DNA of 64,000 bases from Erythrophleum ivorense (taxonomy: Eukaryota; Streptophyta; Magnoliopsida; Fabales; Fabaceae): contig JAIUCV010000090.1 of assembly GCA_026724425.1 (NCBI GenBank), forward strand, positions 310,001 to 374,000. Reading direction: 5' to 3'. Shown piece after piece: positions 9,517 through 21,346 of the stretch. A program made the position numbers and the translations under genes. Position 1 is the stretch's first letter, and each line of letters starts with the position of its first letter. The notes below the pieces were generated by a model. The model was not told the DNA's origin and searched no databases. It saw only the letters and a list, made by a program, of their open reading frames with translations.

Positions 9517-11685
9517 TGTACTTCTCAATTAATAGTAGTACTAGTAGAGGACCCGCGCGTCAGCGCGGTGGTGCATTGTGTTTTCATCGAGAAAAACTAA
9601 AAAATATTAACAAATATTAGATTTTAACAAATAATAGGGAAACAAACATATTTAACACAAGAAAATTATTCAATATGTATAACTTATTCAACCCATAAAA
9701 TAAAATTATTCAACCCGTAAAAGGATATTATTGAACCCGTAAAAGGATATTATTGAACTCGCAAAAGAAAATTATTTAACCCGTTGAAAAAAATTATTCA
9801 ATCCATAAAAAAATTATCCAACATGTGTAAAAAAAACCATTCAGTGAAATAAACATATTCAACCCATAAAAAAAATTAATTCCATCCGTAGAACTTAATC
9901 AACCCGTTAAATGAAATTATTCAACCCGTAAAAAGATATTATTGAACTTGCAAAAGAAAATTATTCAACCCGTAGAAAAAATTATTTAATCCGTAAAATA
10001 TTATCCAACATGTGTCAAAAATTCATTCAATGAAACAAACATATTTAACCCATAAAAGAAAATCAATCCGAAAACCCAAAACCTAAAAAAACTGAAAAAC
10101 CTTTAAAAACCCAAAAACCCGGAAAAACCTGAACCGAACCTAAACATAATTTTTCAAAAAATACGAAGGATTTCTATATCTCTAAACCCAAATATACAAA
10201 ATCTGAAAAACCCAACCTGAAACCCGAAGTCAGAGGCCTAGGTTAAATTCATAAACACTTTGTTTATCCCTATTACATGTTCAAGATTTTGCTAATCATA
10301 TTTGTGGTAGTGGACTCTTTAGTTAGTTGTATTTTTTGAAACATTGTTTAGTCATGATTTAGCTAATAATTATTATTTGTTAAATCTTTTCAATTTAAAA
10401 ATCCTCAATTTGAATGAGTTTTTTAGGAATAAAATTATAATTTTGTTGACATGGTTATTAGTTTATTTTCTTTTGAACCATTTATGTTAATTTGGTATTA
10501 TGTTTTGTAATGTTAATAGGAAGTCACCAAATTAGCTTTGTTAATGTGTTTTTATTTAAATTGACATCTATATAGTAAAATGTAAATTATCTTTTCAAAG
10601 TTTCTTACATTATTTGTCATTCTACAATTATGTTTTTTTTTTATGCTTTATTTTTCTAATATTAACTTATTAGCAATATTTCAAATCTAAAACAGAAAAA
10701 GTGTTTTGATTTAAAAAGATAAACAAAAATAAAATCTTTTCTATGTTACCATCGAAAAAGGGATAGTAAGCTCTGTATTTTCTTTAACGAAGAAAACATT
10801 GAAGATTGAGACTAAGGGGTCCACTACTAATTCCGGATTATGATTTATGACTATGTATTTTCTTTAAAGTAAGCTCTGTATTTTCGGGTCCACCCTATAA
10901 TTTCTAGATCCACTACTAATTCCCCTTCTACCAACATTCAAAAACATTTTAATACACCTTTCCCCTTTCCCCTTTCCCCTATCTGATTCGAAACAATTTT
11001 ATCATTCTATCACTGTAAATCGAAATTAAATGTGATCGTTACTGATTCGAGATGTTGGGAGGTGTTTTCTTGTCAAGTATCGTGGCAAATTAGCTTAATT
11101 TTGAACATTTTCTGGGTGAATATTCAATCTCGCGACACATGGCTACTAAGCTGGGTTTGGGTAAACCTTTCATCTCCATTCGCCTTGTTACTCTCTCCTT
11201 CTCCTTTTATTTTTCTGATTCTGATGTAAGTTATTGTTTCCGTCTAATGCGAGAGTTCTTGATGTAATTTAGTTCTTGCCTTCTTTCAATTGTATCGTCT
11301 TCTTCTCCGTTTTTCTTCTCCAGAAAACCCAATTGATATGGCTAAGGAACTTAAACCAATCGGTTTTCTTTTTGGTATTGCTAAACCATGGATGAGATTG
11401 GAAAACCAAAAAAACGGTTCAATTTAAGTTGCATAAAGATCCGCGTGCTATTCATTAATAATTTGGGCGGGTTATTCTCGTTTTATACTATTCGGGTGGG
11501 CTATTCGCGAGTCACCGAGTCGACTCGCGCGAGTTGTTTTTTTTTTTTTTTAAGACACTTTTAACCTCTGCTATCCCTGCATCCAAACAAAATTTCTACA
11601 TTAACTCAGTGGCATTTTTCGTAAATACATGGATTTTTTGTCTTTTTAAAAAATTGTACTTCTCAATTAATACTGTAGAAATAGA
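9517..11685 (-). mobile_element. Possible Helitron-like segment(s), minus orientation
   Basis: At 9541 CTAG is followed by a GC hairpin (CCCGCGCGTCAGCGCGG), preceded by A, as for a reversed Helitron 3' end. An 18-bp direct repeat, TGTACTTCTCAATTAATA, lies at 9517-9534 and 11655-11672. Each copy is followed by a (G/C)TAG-rich segment resembling a reversed Helitron 5' end. The interior (9660-10060) holds degenerate repeats of 'attattcaacccgtaaaa'. No Rep/helicase is encoded. The exact element limits and class are uncertain. Confidence 0.35.
9660..10060. repeat. Degenerate 'AAATTATTCAACCCGTAAAA' repeats
   Basis: About twelve imperfect copies of a unit of roughly 20-30 bp around 'attattcaacccgtaaaa' follow one another with variable spacing. 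No coding sense is visible. Confidence 0.6.
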
Positions 11686-12047
11686 TAGATAGATAGATTG
11701 ATCCAAATTTCCTCGAATTGAATTATATTGAAATAATAGTGTTTGAATACCTTTTTGGAATTCTTCCTTTTATCAATTAATTCTACCAAGCCTCGATGCT
11801 CAGTAATAATCACGGTATGGCTGGCTATCTTTTTTCTAGAAATAAAGCGTGAATCAAAGCCGTGCTTACCTGTTACAAAAAAGGCATTTGCACCAGGCCC
11901 TCAAATATATAAATTTATAGAGCTCCCAGATTACAAAATTCTGGTTTAGCAAAGTGGATGTAGAGACAGAACAACTTCAACTTATATATTATGAGTTTGA
12001 TTCTTTGTCATGTTATCTTTTCTTTTTCTCTAGACTTTTCTGTCTTT
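11686..12047. other. Short intergenic stretch
   Basis: AT-rich with no recognisable gene. A small open frame near 11743 has no family features and unremarkable composition. Confidence 0.5.
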
Positions 12048-12056
12048 TTATGATAA

Positions 12057-12887
12057 CTAGGTATTTTACCCGCGCTACGCGCGGATTCCGTTTTTATGTT
12101 TAAAAAAGAAAAATTATGAATTTTCTAATTTTCAATTCTTTAAAAAGTTCATTGATACAAATGTTTTACAATTTTTATTTTTTATATTTTCAATTTTAAT
12201 AAATCATTTTAATTCTTTTATAATTAGTGACAATAATAAAATGAACTTTATCTTATATATAATAGGAGAGTTTTCTCTCCATCTACCCTATCCACATTAG
12301 CAATTTTGACTTTAAATTGTATTTATGATATTTATTTAATACATATCAGTTTATATTAATTGTTATTTTAATTTAATTTATAATCTGAAATTTGAATGAA
12401 ATACAAAAATTCAACTGAAGATATAGAAAAATATATTCAATAAATTTTTATGTTAATTAGATCAAAAAGTCTTTTTTTATAAAAGGATATTGTATTTTAA
12501 CCAAAAAATATATTTATCTTTATCCTATTTAAAATGTTTAAGCTATGTGCATTAATTTATTATGAAACACAAAATAAATAATTGTTATGTGATTTAATCA
12601 TTTGAGAGTTAAAACATATATAAAATTTGTAAGATAAATTTAAAAGTTGAGAATATGTAAAATGAATACAAAGACAAAAAGTAAATAAATAATTATTGAT
12701 AAATAACATTAAACAACATTAAAATCAAGTATATAATCCAAATTATTGTAAATAGCCGAAAATAAGCGAAGAAAAAGAGTGGTAAGAGATTAAAATTATG
12801 GAAAAACAACAAATAATATTTTATTGCAATTATTTATTCATAATTATATATTTTCAATCCCGCGCAACGCGCAGATTCATTTTCTAG
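12057..12887. mobile_element. 831-bp hairpin-ended element flanked by 9-bp repeats
   Basis: The perfect 9-bp direct repeat TTATGATAA flanks the block (12048-12056 and 12888-12896). Both ends begin with inverted CTAG followed about 8 bp inward by a GC-rich hairpin (CCCGCGCTACGCGCGG on the left; CCCGCGCAACGCGC on the right, opposite orientation). A 9-bp duplication suits a Mutator-type element; the CTAG-hairpin looks like a Helitron 3' end. An inner palindrome GGAGAGTTTTCTCTCC lies near 12265. No coding capacity. Confidence 0.55.
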
Positions 12888-12896
12888 TTATGATAA

Positions 12897-15438
12897 TTTT
12901 TGATTACAAACATATTACAAACCTTTCTCACATTTTGTGTCAAGGCATAGAGACCTGATCATTGAAGAAGTTACATTAATCCTTAAATTTCATTGTACTG
13001 TTATTTTTTTTAATTAAGTATACATAACCAAATATTCAATTTTTGGTTCATGAGTTTGGTTTTGTCACATTTTGGATTTAATCATCACTTTGATATTAGA
13101 AATTCATTACTTTCAATTTCTTCGAGATAGATTAAAAAATGCGACTCTTTTGCTACTGTGTTTTTAAAAACTTTAAATTAAATCTCACTTAAAAACCAAT
13201 TTTGTCGAAATCCTAAATCACTACATCCCTATTATCACCCTACCTCTCCTCTTCTTTAATTATATGCACACTACGAAGTATTTCGTTTCAAAATTTTAGA
13301 GATTGCATGTTATCGAAGATCACGATTCATACCAAATCTTCTTAGTTCCAAAACTTTTGAATAATTTCCAAACATCCACTAATTACACTCCCCAAATCTT
13401 TTGAATAATTTCCAAACATCCACTAATTACACTTAATTGGCTGCAGATTTCATCAATCATATTTCTTTGATTACTATCTAAACTCAATTTGCCATATACC
13501 CTTTTGTTTTATTTTGAATCCTATTTGAATCTGGATCTATCATATATTTATTCCAGCCTCTAGTTGTTGGTTTTTTTCTATAAATATCTAATATTCAGTC
13601 ATTGATAATTGTTGGTTTGTTGAATTTTGTTGCCATTAAGTAGTATTAGTTTCTTTAGATAAAGACTTAAATGATAAGATATTGTCTTTTCCATGAACAT
13701 TAGATATAGTAAATTTATTGTAGCTTGGTTAGATCTTAATTGTTATGGCATGTCTTTGCACTCAGCTAGTGAGCATTCATGCTGATCCATTTTCCAGTTA
13801 TTCAATAGCTTTCCAAAAACTAAAGATAAGTGCATTTTTTATTTTCAACGTATCTTCAAGACGAAATATTATTTCCACTTTAATATATGATATGGTGCAT
13901 ATAATTCAACAAATTAATAATATGTTGATGCTTCGATACAGTATATTTTTTTTGGTTTATGTTCCATATGTATTTACATATAATTTTTTTTTAAAAAAAA
14001 AACAAACTAATTTGTAACATATTTTGTTCAAAATAATAAAATGAACATGTATCATATTAATTTTAAATATTTTATATTTTATATTAAGAAAAACGAAATT
14101 AAAGTGGTTTTCCTTTTTATGTCATTAGCAATTGTTTTTTCTATTTTCTAAACACTTTACTATGAATAAAAATAGAATTAAATAATAAGGAAATATCATA
14201 ACAATAATTACAAAGGAAATTATTTTAATGTACTTATGTGACCAATCAAATTAAGTTTTTTAATCCTATGTGGACACCTTTAGAGGCCTATAGGGTCAAT
14301 CTTTATTAGTAATAGATAGTGATTTATTGTTTAATTTAATCGTTAAAATATTGAAAAATGCTCCAAATTTAAATATTTATTTTTTTCCTTACAAAAAGGC
14401 CCTACTTTTTTTTTTCCTTAAACCCTTTAATTTTCTCCGAACTCTTATTTTTTTTTTTCGGTAATAATGTTGATTAATTGTTTAATTTAATTATTAATAT
14501 ATTGGAAAAAGGCCCCTAATTAAAAATTTGCCCTAATATATTGCGGCACTGGCGAGAATAAACATATTTTTAGAGAAATTGAAGTTCACACCATTAAAAA
14601 AAAACTTTAGAAATGGGCGACAACAAAAACAAAACTTTAGCAAAGTTCGGTTTTCTTTTACCAAAATACCATTTTTATATAAGTAATGTAACTATTACGT
14701 CTAAAATAATAATCAAGACCGTCTCAAACTATTTGTAAGCTTTGCTTAATTTTTCCTCTTAAAAAAAAACTCTAATCAAGACCATCTCAAATTTATATAT
14801 TTTGATTTTTTAATTTTATATTTTTAGACTACTGCCCCACTTACACTTGCTAAAAGATGACATTAACATTAATACAACTAAATATGTGTGTAAACAATTT
14901 TATAATCATATATAGGCTTCGATTGAAAACGTGCGAGACAAAATAAGGTAAAACTGATGTAGGTCAACTTAAAAATATGGTATTTTATGTGAGCAAGGGT
15001 TCAAATCTGCTTTCTCACAATTTTTTGTTTAAGGTGTATGATATACATAGTTTCATGTTTTGTTGAACACGGCGTTACGATGGAGGATAATACTGCTCGG
15101 TTTTGATCAGGTGTTGGTTGTTTTGCATTTTTTCATATGTCAAGAGTACACTTACAAAAGAAAACGAATTCTTTGAGGGGTTTTTTCAATTTTTTTTTTA
15201 TTTTTTTTTTTTGACCAAAGGCTTTGGGTTTTTTTAATTTTCCCATGATAAATGTAACCACCTTACTTAACAACCGAATAAGATTAGCTAACTGTTTATT
15301 TTCCATGTTAAACACGAGGCGATAAAAATAACTAACAGTTAGGTTTACACCAAAGAAAAAGAAACAACAGTATCACGTACATAAATATCTTGAGCCTTCC
15401 TGAGCATTCTAAAGCATCTATCCCTCGTCAAGTCTCAA
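12897..15438. other. AT-rich intergenic DNA
   Basis: No supported gene. At 14300-14317 the sequence 'ctttattagtaataga-T' resembles a reversed Helitron 5' terminus, but no matching 3' end could be tied to it with confidence. Near 13335-13435 a roughly 50-bp segment ('ttttgaataatttccaaacatccactaattacac') is repeated in tandem. Confidence 0.5.
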
Positions 15439-15448
15439 CTATATATAA
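15439..15448 (+). promoter_or_regulatory. TATA box of the TRAF/MATH gene
   Basis: CTATATATAA lies 56 bp before the ATG at 15504. This suits a transcription start about 30 bp downstream and a short leader. Confidence 0.6.
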
Positions 15449-15503
15449 CTCTTACTACTCTCTGTTCACTACACTTCACTCAAATATATAACCACCTTAG
15501 AAG

Positions 15504-17181
15504 ATGACGAGTCACTACACAAACACTATCTCGGCTGTTTATCTCTTGCTTTGTTTCTTCATCACATCTGCCTTCTCTACACGTCCTTTCATACGACAAT
15601 TCACTGATGACTTCAACTCAAATCTGCAGCGTATGCAATCTCTTTGTTCTCTTAGCTAGATTTGATCCAATATTCAAGAAGATCCATCTAATACCTTTTA
15701 GATTCTGTGTATTTTTGACATTGTGACACATTCTCTACTTATTTTAGTTTATCAAATGCTCCGTTTTATGTCTAAATTAAACAGAGGAGAATGGAGCAAG
15801 ACCAAACTCAGACCTTGTAGAAGCGCATTACTTACATAAGAATCAAGAGATCTCATCACGTGATTATAAAGTCTCAGCTTCAAACACAGTTACGGGTCTC
15901 AGAGATCGTCCTCCATCGTCTTACTCTCTGAAGATGGAGTCTTTTAACACGCTCCTTAACTCACTGAACACAGAAAGTTACAAGTCTCGTCCTTTTTCGA
16001 CCGCTGGATACAACTGGTACGTTGGTAATATTATATTTCCTTACTCGAATCGAATCTTATATAGTACTAATGCAATATGTATATAATACACAGGACACTT
16101 GTTGTCTACCCCAACGGTAACAAGAAGGATAGTGGTTCAGGATACCTTTCGCTTTACGTAGCCATAGACAACTCAACACTCGCTCCACATCAAGAGGTTT
16201 ACGTGGACCTCAGGTTTTACGTCTTCAACAAGATACAGAAGAAGTACTTTACCATTCAAGGTTTCTGCTAATTTTAAAACCCTACAAAAATGCCATCTTT
16301 TAACAATAGCTAGAGATGCTCTCTATCACTCTATGTATAGTAAAATCTATAAATCTATGGTTTGTTACTGCAGATACTGATGGATGGAGATTCAATATCT
16401 TCAAAACCATGTGGGGATTCTCTCAGGTCATCCCTGTTAATACATTTAAAGACTCGAAAAACGGATACCTATACGATGGAGATCACTGCGAGTTTGGTGT
16501 TGATGTGACCTCCCCTTCTGTCTTTCAAAAATCAGAACTTTTCTCTGTCACTGAGAAAATTTATAACCCTAAATTCACCTGGACGATTCAAGGGTTCTCC
16601 AAGCTGCTCAAAGATACAGACTACTCAGATGTGTTCTTCATTGGAGAAAGAAATTGGTGAGTCCACTTTATTTCAAAATGAAAAGCTCTGTTTTGGATTT
16701 TAGAGTAACAACAAGTCTTCCAAATGCTGATCAGGCAGATACAAGTGTATCCAAGTGGTCGTGCCACGGGAGAAGGAAAAGCCTTGTCGATGTTTCTTAA
16801 CCTTGATTCAAAGGAAAAATTCAGACCCTATGAGAAGATTTATGTTCGAGCCAAGCTTCGAGTACTTAACCAACGCCAATTCCGTAACGTTGAAAGGCCA
16901 GGTACGAGTACGACGCAAATGATATATGTCTATATATAATCGGTATGGACACATTCACGATGACTAATGAATGGTTTCTTTGGATCTTTCGTTTATTTGT
17001 TTTGTTAGTGGAGGATTGGTACAATGGTCCAGGATATGGACCAGGATATGGTTGGGGTTATGATGAGTTTATCTCACTCTCCGATCTCAAAGATTCATCA
17101 AAGGGTTTCGTTGTGAATGATATGTTGATGGTTCAAGTGGAAATGGAGGCCATTTCTTCAACCAAGTACTTCCCTAGTTAG
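15504..17181 (+). CDS. TRAF-like (MATH domain) family protein, six exons
   Basis: Exons read as 15504-15630, 15785-16016, 16094-16260, 16374-16656, 16735-16901 and 17009-17181. All introns are GT-AG, the total is 1149 nt, and the product is 382 residues with no stop. Residues about 8-25 form a hydrophobic signal peptide (VYLLLCFFITSAF), so the product is probably secreted or enters the endomembrane system. Two MATH/TRAF-like domains follow, about residues 70-200 and 220-375. Each opens with a 'S.PFSTAGYNW'- or 'F.WTIQGFSKL'-like strand and contains 'YPSG/YPNG ... YLSLYVA/ALSMFLNL' and 'VYVDLRFYVFN/IYVRAKLRVLN' blocks. A Gly-Tyr-Pro insert (GPGYGPGYGWGY) precedes the final strand. MATH domains bind peptides of partner proteins; the partner here is unknown. 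A broken paralogue lies directly downstream. Confidence 0.93.
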
Positions 17182-17937
17182 ATTTTCTCTAACCAAGGAA
17201 CTTGCAACTCCATGTTTATGCTTTGTTATCAAACTACCTAATAATAAGCCTGGTGCGCTTCAAATAAAATGATTTTACTTTATCAAAACATGATGAATTG
17301 ATGAGAATAAGAAAATAAATGTGCTTAAAAAACTATAATTAAAGTTCTTATAAGACTAATATATATATATTATACAAAAAAATAACTTGTGGAAGCTCCC
17401 CTCAATGGTAGTGTTCATTAATGTTTCAACACCATAAAATCTGGGAAATCGGAGAGAATGCGATTTATTATCATTTATGCAATTAATGAAGACATGTATG
17501 CATGAGATTTGAGACGGTCGCTAGTGTTACTTCAGAAACAGAATTGTTCATTGTAATATTTCTCAAAATTTGTAATATAATAAATCAAATGAAAAAAATA
17601 ATTAACCTAAAGTTCATGAATTGAAGTAAACATAAATGTAATAATATAGTAAGAAATAGAATAATTTTGCGTCATGCAGAGTATTTCTCATAATTAAAAA
17701 AAAAGAGAGAGAGAGAAAGAAGTTGAGGTACAATTTTGTAAATGAAATCACCGTAACAACCAAAAAGATACAGTTTTTAATTTGCCATCGGAAAACAATA
17801 GGGAAATAATTAACATTATCATGTAGTAAATATTTCATTTATTATCTTTACCCTCCCTAAGCAATAAGCATCCTAGAGCCTCTCTCACTCTCACCATTAA
17901 TGTCTCTGTTCTGTAGTCTTTCATAAAACCTTAAAAG
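17182..17937. other. Spacer between the TRAF gene and its paralogue
   Basis: AT-rich 3' flank of the gene at 15504-17181, then the upstream region of the truncated copy at 17938. 'aataataagcc' near 17240 could serve polyadenylation. No other gene seen. Confidence 0.5.
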
Positions 17938-18543
17938 ATGACGAGTCACTACACAAACTCCAGCTCTGTTGTTTATCTCTTGTTTTGTCTCTTCATCTCA
18001 TATGCCTCTGCTCGCTCCTTCATACGACAGTTCACCGATGACTTCAACACAAATCAGCAGCGTATGCCATCTTTTCTTTGTTTTTAGATTTGATCCAATA
18101 TTAAACAATTTGACACATCCTCTGTTTTTCTCTTATGTCTAGAAACAGAAGGGATTGGAGCAGGACCAAACCCAAAACTGGAGGAAGCCTCAGCTTCAAG
18201 CACGGCGAAAGGTCTGAGAAATCGTCCTCCGTCTTCTTACTCTTTAAAGATGGAATCTTTCAACATTCTCCTTAAGTCAACGAACACAAAGAGCTGCCAG
18301 TCTCGTCCTTTCTCTGTCGCTGGATATAACTGGCACGTTGGTAATCTGACCTTTTTCACTCGAATCGAATCTTATATAGTACTAATGCGATATGTATACA
18401 AACACATAACACTTGTTCAGAGTACCTTTCGCTTTACGTAGCCATAGACAACTCGACCCTCGTCGCTGCACAGAAAGACGTCTACGCGGATCTCAGGTTT
18501 TACATCTTCAACAATAACGAGAGGCAATACTTCACAATCCAAG
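17938..18543 (+). pseudogene. Truncated tandem copy of the TRAF/MATH gene
   Basis: The ATG at 17938 and exon 1 (17938-18061) closely match the neighbour. Exon 2 (about 18143-18315) also matches but has lost a block of the linker. Its donor is GC (AACTG|GCACG) where the intact copy has GT. The start of exon 3 lacks about 37 bp, including the YPNG strand, and exon 3 ends at 18543. Exons 4-6 are missing, and about 60 bp further on the 3' end of the convergent MADS pseudogene begins. It arose by tandem duplication and then decayed. A product, if any, would be the signal peptide and part of the first MATH domain. Confidence 0.85.
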
Positions 18544-18604
18544 GTTCTTTGCTAAAAATTTTAATTTATCCAAAAGAAGAAAAAAAAAAACATGTCAACT
18601 TTAA

Positions 18605-18729
18605 TTAATTGTTGCTCCTCCAGTGAAATTGTGGATCTCCGTTGTTGATGTTGCGTCCTTCATCAATACGGTATTGCCTTTGTTGAATCATAGACATCCT
18701 CGGATTAATGTTCATGTGATGGTGCTGCA
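18605..18729 (-). pseudogene. 3' end of type I MADS-box pseudogene (cut off by Copia)
   Basis: The minus-strand frame from 18729 to the TAA at 18605-18607 reads a Gln/His/Asn/Met-rich tail (QHHHMNINPRMSM...), typical of AGL C-termini. It connects across the Copia insertion to the segment ending at 22330. The reading frame at the junction is offset by one base relative to the best AGL-like frame on the other side. Confidence 0.65.
18725..18729. repeat. Target site duplication CTGCA, left copy of the Copia insertion
   Basis: CTGCA at 18725-18729 is repeated at 22330-22334. The element between them starts TGTAAGAG and ends CTCTTACA. Confidence 0.9.
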
Positions 18730-18753
18730 TGTAAGAGTATATATGTAAAGGTC
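18730..18753 (+). repeat. 24-bp inverted copy of the Copia LTR start
   Basis: Identical, in inverted orientation, to the outermost 24 bp at 22306-22329. It ends ...AAAGGTC before sequence unlike the rest of the LTR. Confidence 0.85.
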
Positions 18754-18848
18754 ATATGAACTCGAAGTGGGCTGTGTGGCAGATGTTTGAGATGGGCTTG
18801 TGTGTACATTGGAATGGGCCTGTGTATTACTAACCTGATGTGGGCCTG

Positions 18849-19965
18849 TTAAATTATCTCATTGGCCCAGAGTAGCACTTTGTTCTGCGGTGAAACAGAG
18901 ACCGACGATGAGAGGTGATGATCTGAATGCGGTGGAGCGGCGGATGATGATTGTACAAATGGCGGCGGCGGGAGCACGGGAATCAATGTCGGAGGAGAGT
19001 GAGAGGCAGAAATTGGTGTTTCAGGGACTGAAATGTTCTCTCTGATTGTGTTTGCAAACGGAAATTGAGATTCAACAAATTGAACGTGCCCTGAGGTGTA
19101 GATGCGGCCAGTGGAAGCATCAACACACATATAAGCGCTTTGAGTGAGTGCGTAGCTGAGAAACGTGCATGCTGATGAGCGACTGTTTAATTTGTTGTTG
19201 GTATAAGGCCGGAGCAACAGAAAGCACAAGGAACCGAAGACACGGAGCTTGAGGTAGTTTGGCTGTTGTTGAAAGAGCTTTGCGTATGGAGATTGGTGGT
19301 CGATAGCTGGAATCGGGAGACGGTTAATAAGACGGACTGCTGTGGCAAAGGCGTTGGTCCAGTACGTTGTTGGCATTGAAGCTTGATGGAGGAGTGTGAG
19401 ACCTGTTTCGACTATATGTCGATGCTTGCGTTCAGCGACATCGTTGTGCTCCGGTGTGTGAGGAGGTGAAGTGAGGTGAGAGATGCCATGGGTGGAGAGA
19501 AACGAGCGCAAGGCAATGAACTCACCGCCTATTGTCAGAATACAAGTTTCTGATTTTGTGTTGGAACCTCTTCTCGACCAGCGCTTTAAAGGCCACAAAG
19601 ACTTCCTTTACCTGAGACTTCAGCCACAACGGATAGAACCAGGTATACCGCGTGAAGTGGTCCACGAGTATAAGGTAGTACTTGAAGTGATCGATGGAAT
19701 GAATTGACGATGTCCAAACATCAGTATAAATGTAGTCAAGAGGATGCTTTGAGACAATAGTATTTGAGTGAAAGGGAAGTTTGTGACTTTTATTAATGAG
19801 GCAATGGGAACATGGTATTTGATCCGGTGAAGAATTTTGAATAGGAAGAGAAAATTTGGAAACAACATATTGCAAAACAGGAAAAGAGGGGTGTCCAAAA
19901 CGAGAGTGCCAAAAGGAAAGAGATGTTTTTGGTGATGGTGAGGCAAAGAGAGAGACTTTATTCGG
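18849..19965 (-). pseudogene. Copia integrase, frameshifted and truncated before RT
   Basis: On the minus strand this reads the gag-preintegrase motif (FWHSRFGHPS), the zinc-binding 'CSHCLINKSHKLPF', then the catalytic core: first Asp in YIYTDVWTS, second in LYSDN, Glu in HTPEHNDVAERKHRH. A one-base insertion near 19965 separates it from gag-protease. Another near 19545 falls after LYSDN. It then runs into the post-integrase region (RVFGSLCF) and ends at 18849. RT and RNase H, expected next in copia order, are deleted. It cannot encode an active integrase as it stands. Confidence 0.85.
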
Positions 19966-21346
19966 GCCATTCGTACAATTCGTCTTTAGTCCTGCCTTGG
20001 AATAACCGGTCCCCCGTACTGAGATCCTTCACCTGAACGTGGGCGGGAAAGAATCTAACAGACACATTGTTAGTGTTACCAAAGTGATAAACCGAGATCA
20101 AGTTTTTATGGACATTATGCACACAAAGGATATCGTTTAAGGCTAAGCGAGACAAAGTGTTTAAGGATGATGAACCAGTATGCGAGATCGCAAGAGCGGA
20201 GCCATCGGCAATGGTCATGTCTTCACCACCTGTGTAAGGCTGATGGAGTGAGAGGTCGTTCAAGTCCGATGTGAGATGATGAGTTGCCCCACTGTCGACA
20301 ACCCAATTGTTCGGATTGTATGATAGTGAAACAACCATATTAGCTCTAGGTTGCCACGGTGACGACGGTGTCAAGGTAGAGTGCGAGGTGGTGTTATACG
20401 AAGGCGCCGAGAATTGAAGCTGGGAACACCTCTTTGCACTATGGTCGTGAACGCCACAAATCTGGCAACGACCCTGATATCCACGAGGTGCATTCTGATC
20501 ATTGCGAGAGGAGAATTGTTGTCGTTGTTGCCATGTTTGAGTATGATGTTGGTTGTTGTTGATTGCCGTGATAGTTGTGGCGAGTGCTGGAGTTGTAATC
20601 GTTGTTGTTGTTGGCGAGCCCCGGTAGTTGACAGCATTCGCAGTGATTGGTAGAGTTGAGGAGGCAGGGACCTTGGACTGAAGCTTGACTTCGAAGTTCA
20701 GTAGTTTTTCGTGAACTTCAGTGAGCGAGGGAGGCACTTCACGACCTTTAATCCGATTGATAACTTGCTTGTACTCCTCGGGTAGGTCCTCGAGTATGTG
20801 TTCAATCTGATCTTTGTGATCCATTTCTTTCCCAAGGAGAGCCAATTGATCAAATCGGGTTGTGAGGCCTTGAACGTAAGCATCAATTGACATGTTACCT
20901 TTGGTCCATTGTTTCACTTGTTGTTTCAGCTGCTTGATATGTCCCCTGCTTGGTTTTGCGTAGGTGGCAGAGAGCGTTTCCCAGATCTGAGCTGATGTCG
21001 TCGTGGTGGAGAGAATCGGCTGAATAGACACTGTAATTGCACCGAATAAAGCGATGTAGATCAGCTTATCTTGTCGCTTCCAAAGAGTATATGCTGGATT
21101 CAAGGTGATGACATCTGCAGTGATGAGTGTCGGGGGTGGAGTCACCATGGATCCATCGATAAATCCGGCGAGATCGTAACCATCGAGTAAGGCGTAAACT
21201 TGACGGCTCCACATGAGAAACTTGGATGCCGTAAGTTTGGTAACATTTGTCATATTGACATTAAGGAGATTCGTAGCATTAGGAACCACAATAGTTTCGT
21301 TTGACGAGGCTTGAGAGGTAGTCATCGTGACTGAGGAAAAGAGCAA
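19958..21346 (-). CDS. Copia gag-protease
   Basis: The 462-codon open frame starts with an ATG at 21346. The N-terminal gag domain (about residues 30-240, NVTKLTASKFLMWSRQVY..., LIYIALFGAI) precedes a Gln/Asn/Thr-rich linker, a CX2CX4HX4C zinc knuckle (CQICGVHDHSAKRC, about residue 295) and the aspartic protease active site (WVVDSGATHHLTSDL, about residue 350). Gag forms particles and the protease matures them. The frame is open throughout and ends where a one-base shift cuts off integrase. The upstream leader is duplicated, so ribosomes would first meet two truncated gag starts. Confidence 0.85.
   Translation of the reverse strand: MLFSSVTMTTSQASSNETIVVPNATNLLNVNMTNVTKLTASKFLMWSRQVYALLDGYDLAGFIDGSMVTPPPTLITADVITLNPAYTLWKRQDKLIYIALFGAITVSIQPILSTTTTSAQIWETLSATYAKPSRGHIKQLKQQVKQWTKGNMSIDAYVQGLTTRFDQLALLGKEMDHKDQIEHILEDLPEEYKQVINRIKGREVPPSLTEVHEKLLNFEVKLQSKVPASSTLPITANAVNYRGSPTTTTITTPALATTITAINNNQHHTQTWQQRQQFSSRNDQNAPRGYQGRCQICGVHDHSAKRCSQLQFSAPSYNTTSHSTLTPSSPWQPRANMVVSLSYNPNNWVVDSGATHHLTSDLNDLSLHQPYTGGEDMTIADGSALAISHTGSSSLNTLSRLALNDILCVHNVHKNLISVYHFGNTNNVSVRFFPAHVQVKDLSTGDRLFQGRTKDELYEWPE

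Noticed and set aside
12251..12887. A separate 637-bp Helitron from A|TCTTATATATAATAGG to CTAG|T
   Set aside because: Possible, but the perfect 9-bp repeats around 12057-12887 explain the right end better, and no other copy can be checked here.
13745..14017. A 90-codon open frame
   Set aside because: Low-complexity AT-rich sequence without a signal or domain and without intron or promoter context.
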